A stretch of 64,000 nucleotides of DNA. It comes from an uncultured Prochlorococcus sp. (GTDB lineage Bacteria; Cyanobacteriota; Cyanobacteriia; PCC-6307; Cyanobiaceae). Below are positions 62,740 to 64,000 of the stretch, in pieces. The stretch spans positions 62,001 to 126,000 of the forward strand of contig CACAXR010000001.1 of NCBI GenBank assembly GCA_902536555.1, in the 5' to 3' direction. The position numbers and the translations under genes are program-made. Positions within the stretch are counted from its first letter, which is position 1; every line of letters begins with the position of its first letter. The notes beneath the pieces are model-generated. The model made no database searches, was not told the origin of the DNA, and saw only the letters and a list, made by a program, of their open reading frames with translations.

Positions 62740-63000
62740 ATTTTTCATTTTTACTAACTTCAGAAAATACTTCAAGATATGTAGTTCACTCTCTGAGAGT
62801 TTCATAAATTCTGTTAAGGCATCATAATTTTTTTCATCAATTTTTTTTGACAATTCAATAAAACTATGATGATTTTCATTAACAAAGCGCTCAGCAATCT
62901 GGGACGGAGTTAAACCCTGCTCAATTAATTCACCTGGAGCATTTTTCTCCCACTTTTCATAAAACCAAGAGAACCAATATTTTGCAGTATTTTCTTCCAT
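62734..63000 (-). CDS. Small helical protein of unknown function
   Basis: 88 aa, acidic, aromatic-rich N-terminus (AKYWFSWFYEKWEKNAPGEL), then LTPSQIAERFVNENHHSFIELS and a helical end. No membrane span or recognised domain. Convergent with the SDR gene. Short, but composition is typical of real coding sequence. Confidence 0.7.
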   Translation of the reverse strand: MEENTAKYWFSWFYEKWEKNAPGELIEQGLTPSQIAERFVNENHHSFIELSKKIDEKNYDALTEFMKLSESELHILKYFLKLVKMKNL

Positions 63001-63100
63001 TAATTAACTTTTCTTTGGCAAATACTATAAATACTAAAGAAAGATTTCATGATTGAATTACCCCTTAAATACAATTAATATAATTGCAATTATAAATTTA

Positions 63101-64000
63101 ATGATAGATAATCATTCAAGTAAAAGAAATATTAATCTTGTAATTGGATTAGGTAAATCTGGATTTTGGGCTGCCAAGTATTTGAGAAGCATCAATAAGA
63201 GAGTAATTGTTTGGGAAAGTAAAGGTGGGATAGAATTCTTAGAAAGAAAATCAGAATTAGAAGAGCTTAATATACTAGTTTCTCTGAATAAAGAATTTGT
63301 TTTTGAAGAAATTCAACCTTTTGTGAAAGAGATCGAATCAGTTGTTGTAAGTCCATCAATACCTTTTGACCACATAACTATTATCGAATTAAAAAAAAAG
63401 GGAATTAAAGTAATTGGAGAAATTAATGTTGCATGGGAAATTTTAAAAGACACAAATTGGATAGGTATTACTGGCACTAATGGCAAGACTACTGTTACTC
63501 ATCTGCTAAGCCATATACTCTGCGATACTGGATTATATGCTCCTTTTGCTGGAAATATTGGTACACCTTTATGTAAATATGCTCACTCCAAAAAACATGA
63601 AAAAATTGATTGGGTTGTAGCTGAATTAAGCAGTTATCAAATAGAAATATCTCCAGAAGTAAAACCTAATATTGGAATATGGACAACCTTCACAGAAGAT
63701 CATCTTGAAAGACATAAAACACTTGAAAACTATTTCAACATAAAAAAAAGCTTGCTAGAAAAATCTGATTTTAGAATTTATAATTATGACGATAAAAACC
63801 TAAGAAATCACTACAGTTCACTATCACGAGGAATTTGGATAACAAGTAGTTTCGATAAATCAAATTTTATTCCATGCGATTATTGGATAGATGATCAAGC
63901 ATACATTGTTGAGAGAGGAAAGAAATTATTCAAACTTGAACATTTTTCTTTAAAAGGAATACATAATCTTCAAAATCTTTTATTGGTAATTGCAGCAGCA
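63101..64000 (+). CDS. murD: UDP-N-acetylmuramoylalanine--D-glutamate ligase, cut by window edge
   Basis: Mur ligase adding D-Glu to UDP-MurNAc-L-Ala. The first 300 codons are present. [16 protein letters not shown] (UDP-binding N-terminal domain), [11 protein letters not shown] loop [35 protein letters not shown] and [15 protein letters not shown] (ligase motifs with Mg-binding His and carbamylated-Lys region) are clear. The remaining 150 or so residues lie to the right. Third peptidoglycan precursor gene in the window with murA and ddl. Confidence 0.95.
   Translation, partial: MIDNHSSKRNINLVIGLGKSGFWAAKYLRSINKRVIVWESKGGIEFLERKSELEELNILVSLNKEFVFEEIQPFVKEIESVVVSPSIPFDHITIIELKKKGIKVIGEINVAWEILKDTNWIGITGTNGKTTVTHLLSHILCDTGLYAPFAGNIGTPLCKYAHSKKHEKIDWVVAELSSYQIEISPEVKPNIGIWTTFTEDHLERHKTLENYFNIKKSLLEKSDFRIYNYDDKNLRNHYSSLSRGIWITSSFDKSNFIPCDYWIDDQAYIVERGKKLFKLEHFSLKGIHNLQNLLLVIAAA

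Noticed and set aside
1-64000. CRISPR arrays, transposases, integrases, att-site duplications
   Set aside because: No regularly spaced repeats, transposase or recombinase domains or tRNA-end duplications were found on reading the window; tRNA genes have no adjacent integrase.

Overview
The window is a very A+T-rich (roughly 30% G+C by eye), densely packed cyanobacterial chromosome segment. Gene content points to a high-light-adapted Prochlorococcus: kaiB-kaiC without kaiA, a short Hli (high-light-inducible) protein, a compact ClpR/ClpP3 pair, a lipid A cluster behind an Omp85 gene, the 'photosystem II S4 domain' protein, NblS, plant-type ferredoxin, several DUF proteins restricted to oxygenic phototrophs, and many overlapping or nearly abutting genes. 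I do not assign a strain. No insertion sequence, prophage, CRISPR array or integrase is visible; this reads as core chromosome rather than a genomic island.

Layout. 1-9 kb: lpd (cut by the left edge), a SpoU-type RNA methylase, murA, a small-ORF stretch, tRNA-Leu running directly into argD, folC, then a GlcD-like flavin oxidase and a cytosine-deaminase-like amidohydrolase. 9-14.5 kb: tRNA-His, miaB, ddl, a small membrane protein, ftsQ and ftsZ (wall and division genes), then the SRP RNA. 14.5-21 kb: panB, hemW, a PIN-TRAM membrane protein, clpR-clpP3, ilvC, cobD. 21-23.7 kb: an hli gene, four small unknown membrane or secreted proteins, hupB and a 625-base gap with only tiny ORFs. 23.7-32.4 kb: isoamylase, tRNA-Gly, a GPH-type transporter, an MlaE-type lipid permease with DUF3119, DUF3086 and plsY, then pyrF, tyrS and DUF1825. 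32.5-41.5 kb: a GIY-YIG-like protein, pepA, and a long leftward cluster purC-bamA-lpxC-fabZ-lpxA-lpxB-msrA. 41.6-47.8 kb: purD-nblS facing kaiB-kaiC, then rplU-rpmA. 47.8-57.4 kb: a methylase, truB, SpoIID-like, rnz, a pentapeptide lumen protein, ferredoxin, prmA, serA, the PSII S4 protein and tRNA-Val. 57.4-64 kb: membrane and FMN proteins, DoxX, a photolyase-like protein with unusual domain order, a stand-alone DNA-ligase adenylation domain, an SDR and the start of murD.

How the genes fit together. Wall synthesis (murA, ddl, murD) and division (ftsQ, ftsZ) recur; outer-membrane biogenesis is concentrated in the bamA-lpx cluster; MlaE-DUF3119-DUF3086-PlsY looks like a lipid transport and phospholipid synthesis unit. 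The light/redox stress kinase NblS sits tail to tail with the reduced KaiBC timer.

Most notable for follow-up: the divergent pair of a possibly circularly permuted photolyase and a 249-residue ligase adenylation domain, with a Shine-Dalgarno-led 17-codon ORF between them; a long inverted repeat ending 3 nt before the murA start; a hairpin in the rplU leader at the former kaiA locus; leaderless-looking tRNA-His and argD arrangements; a tRNA-Val with C instead of U at position 33; and two ATGA-overlapping membrane micro-ORFs downstream of murA.
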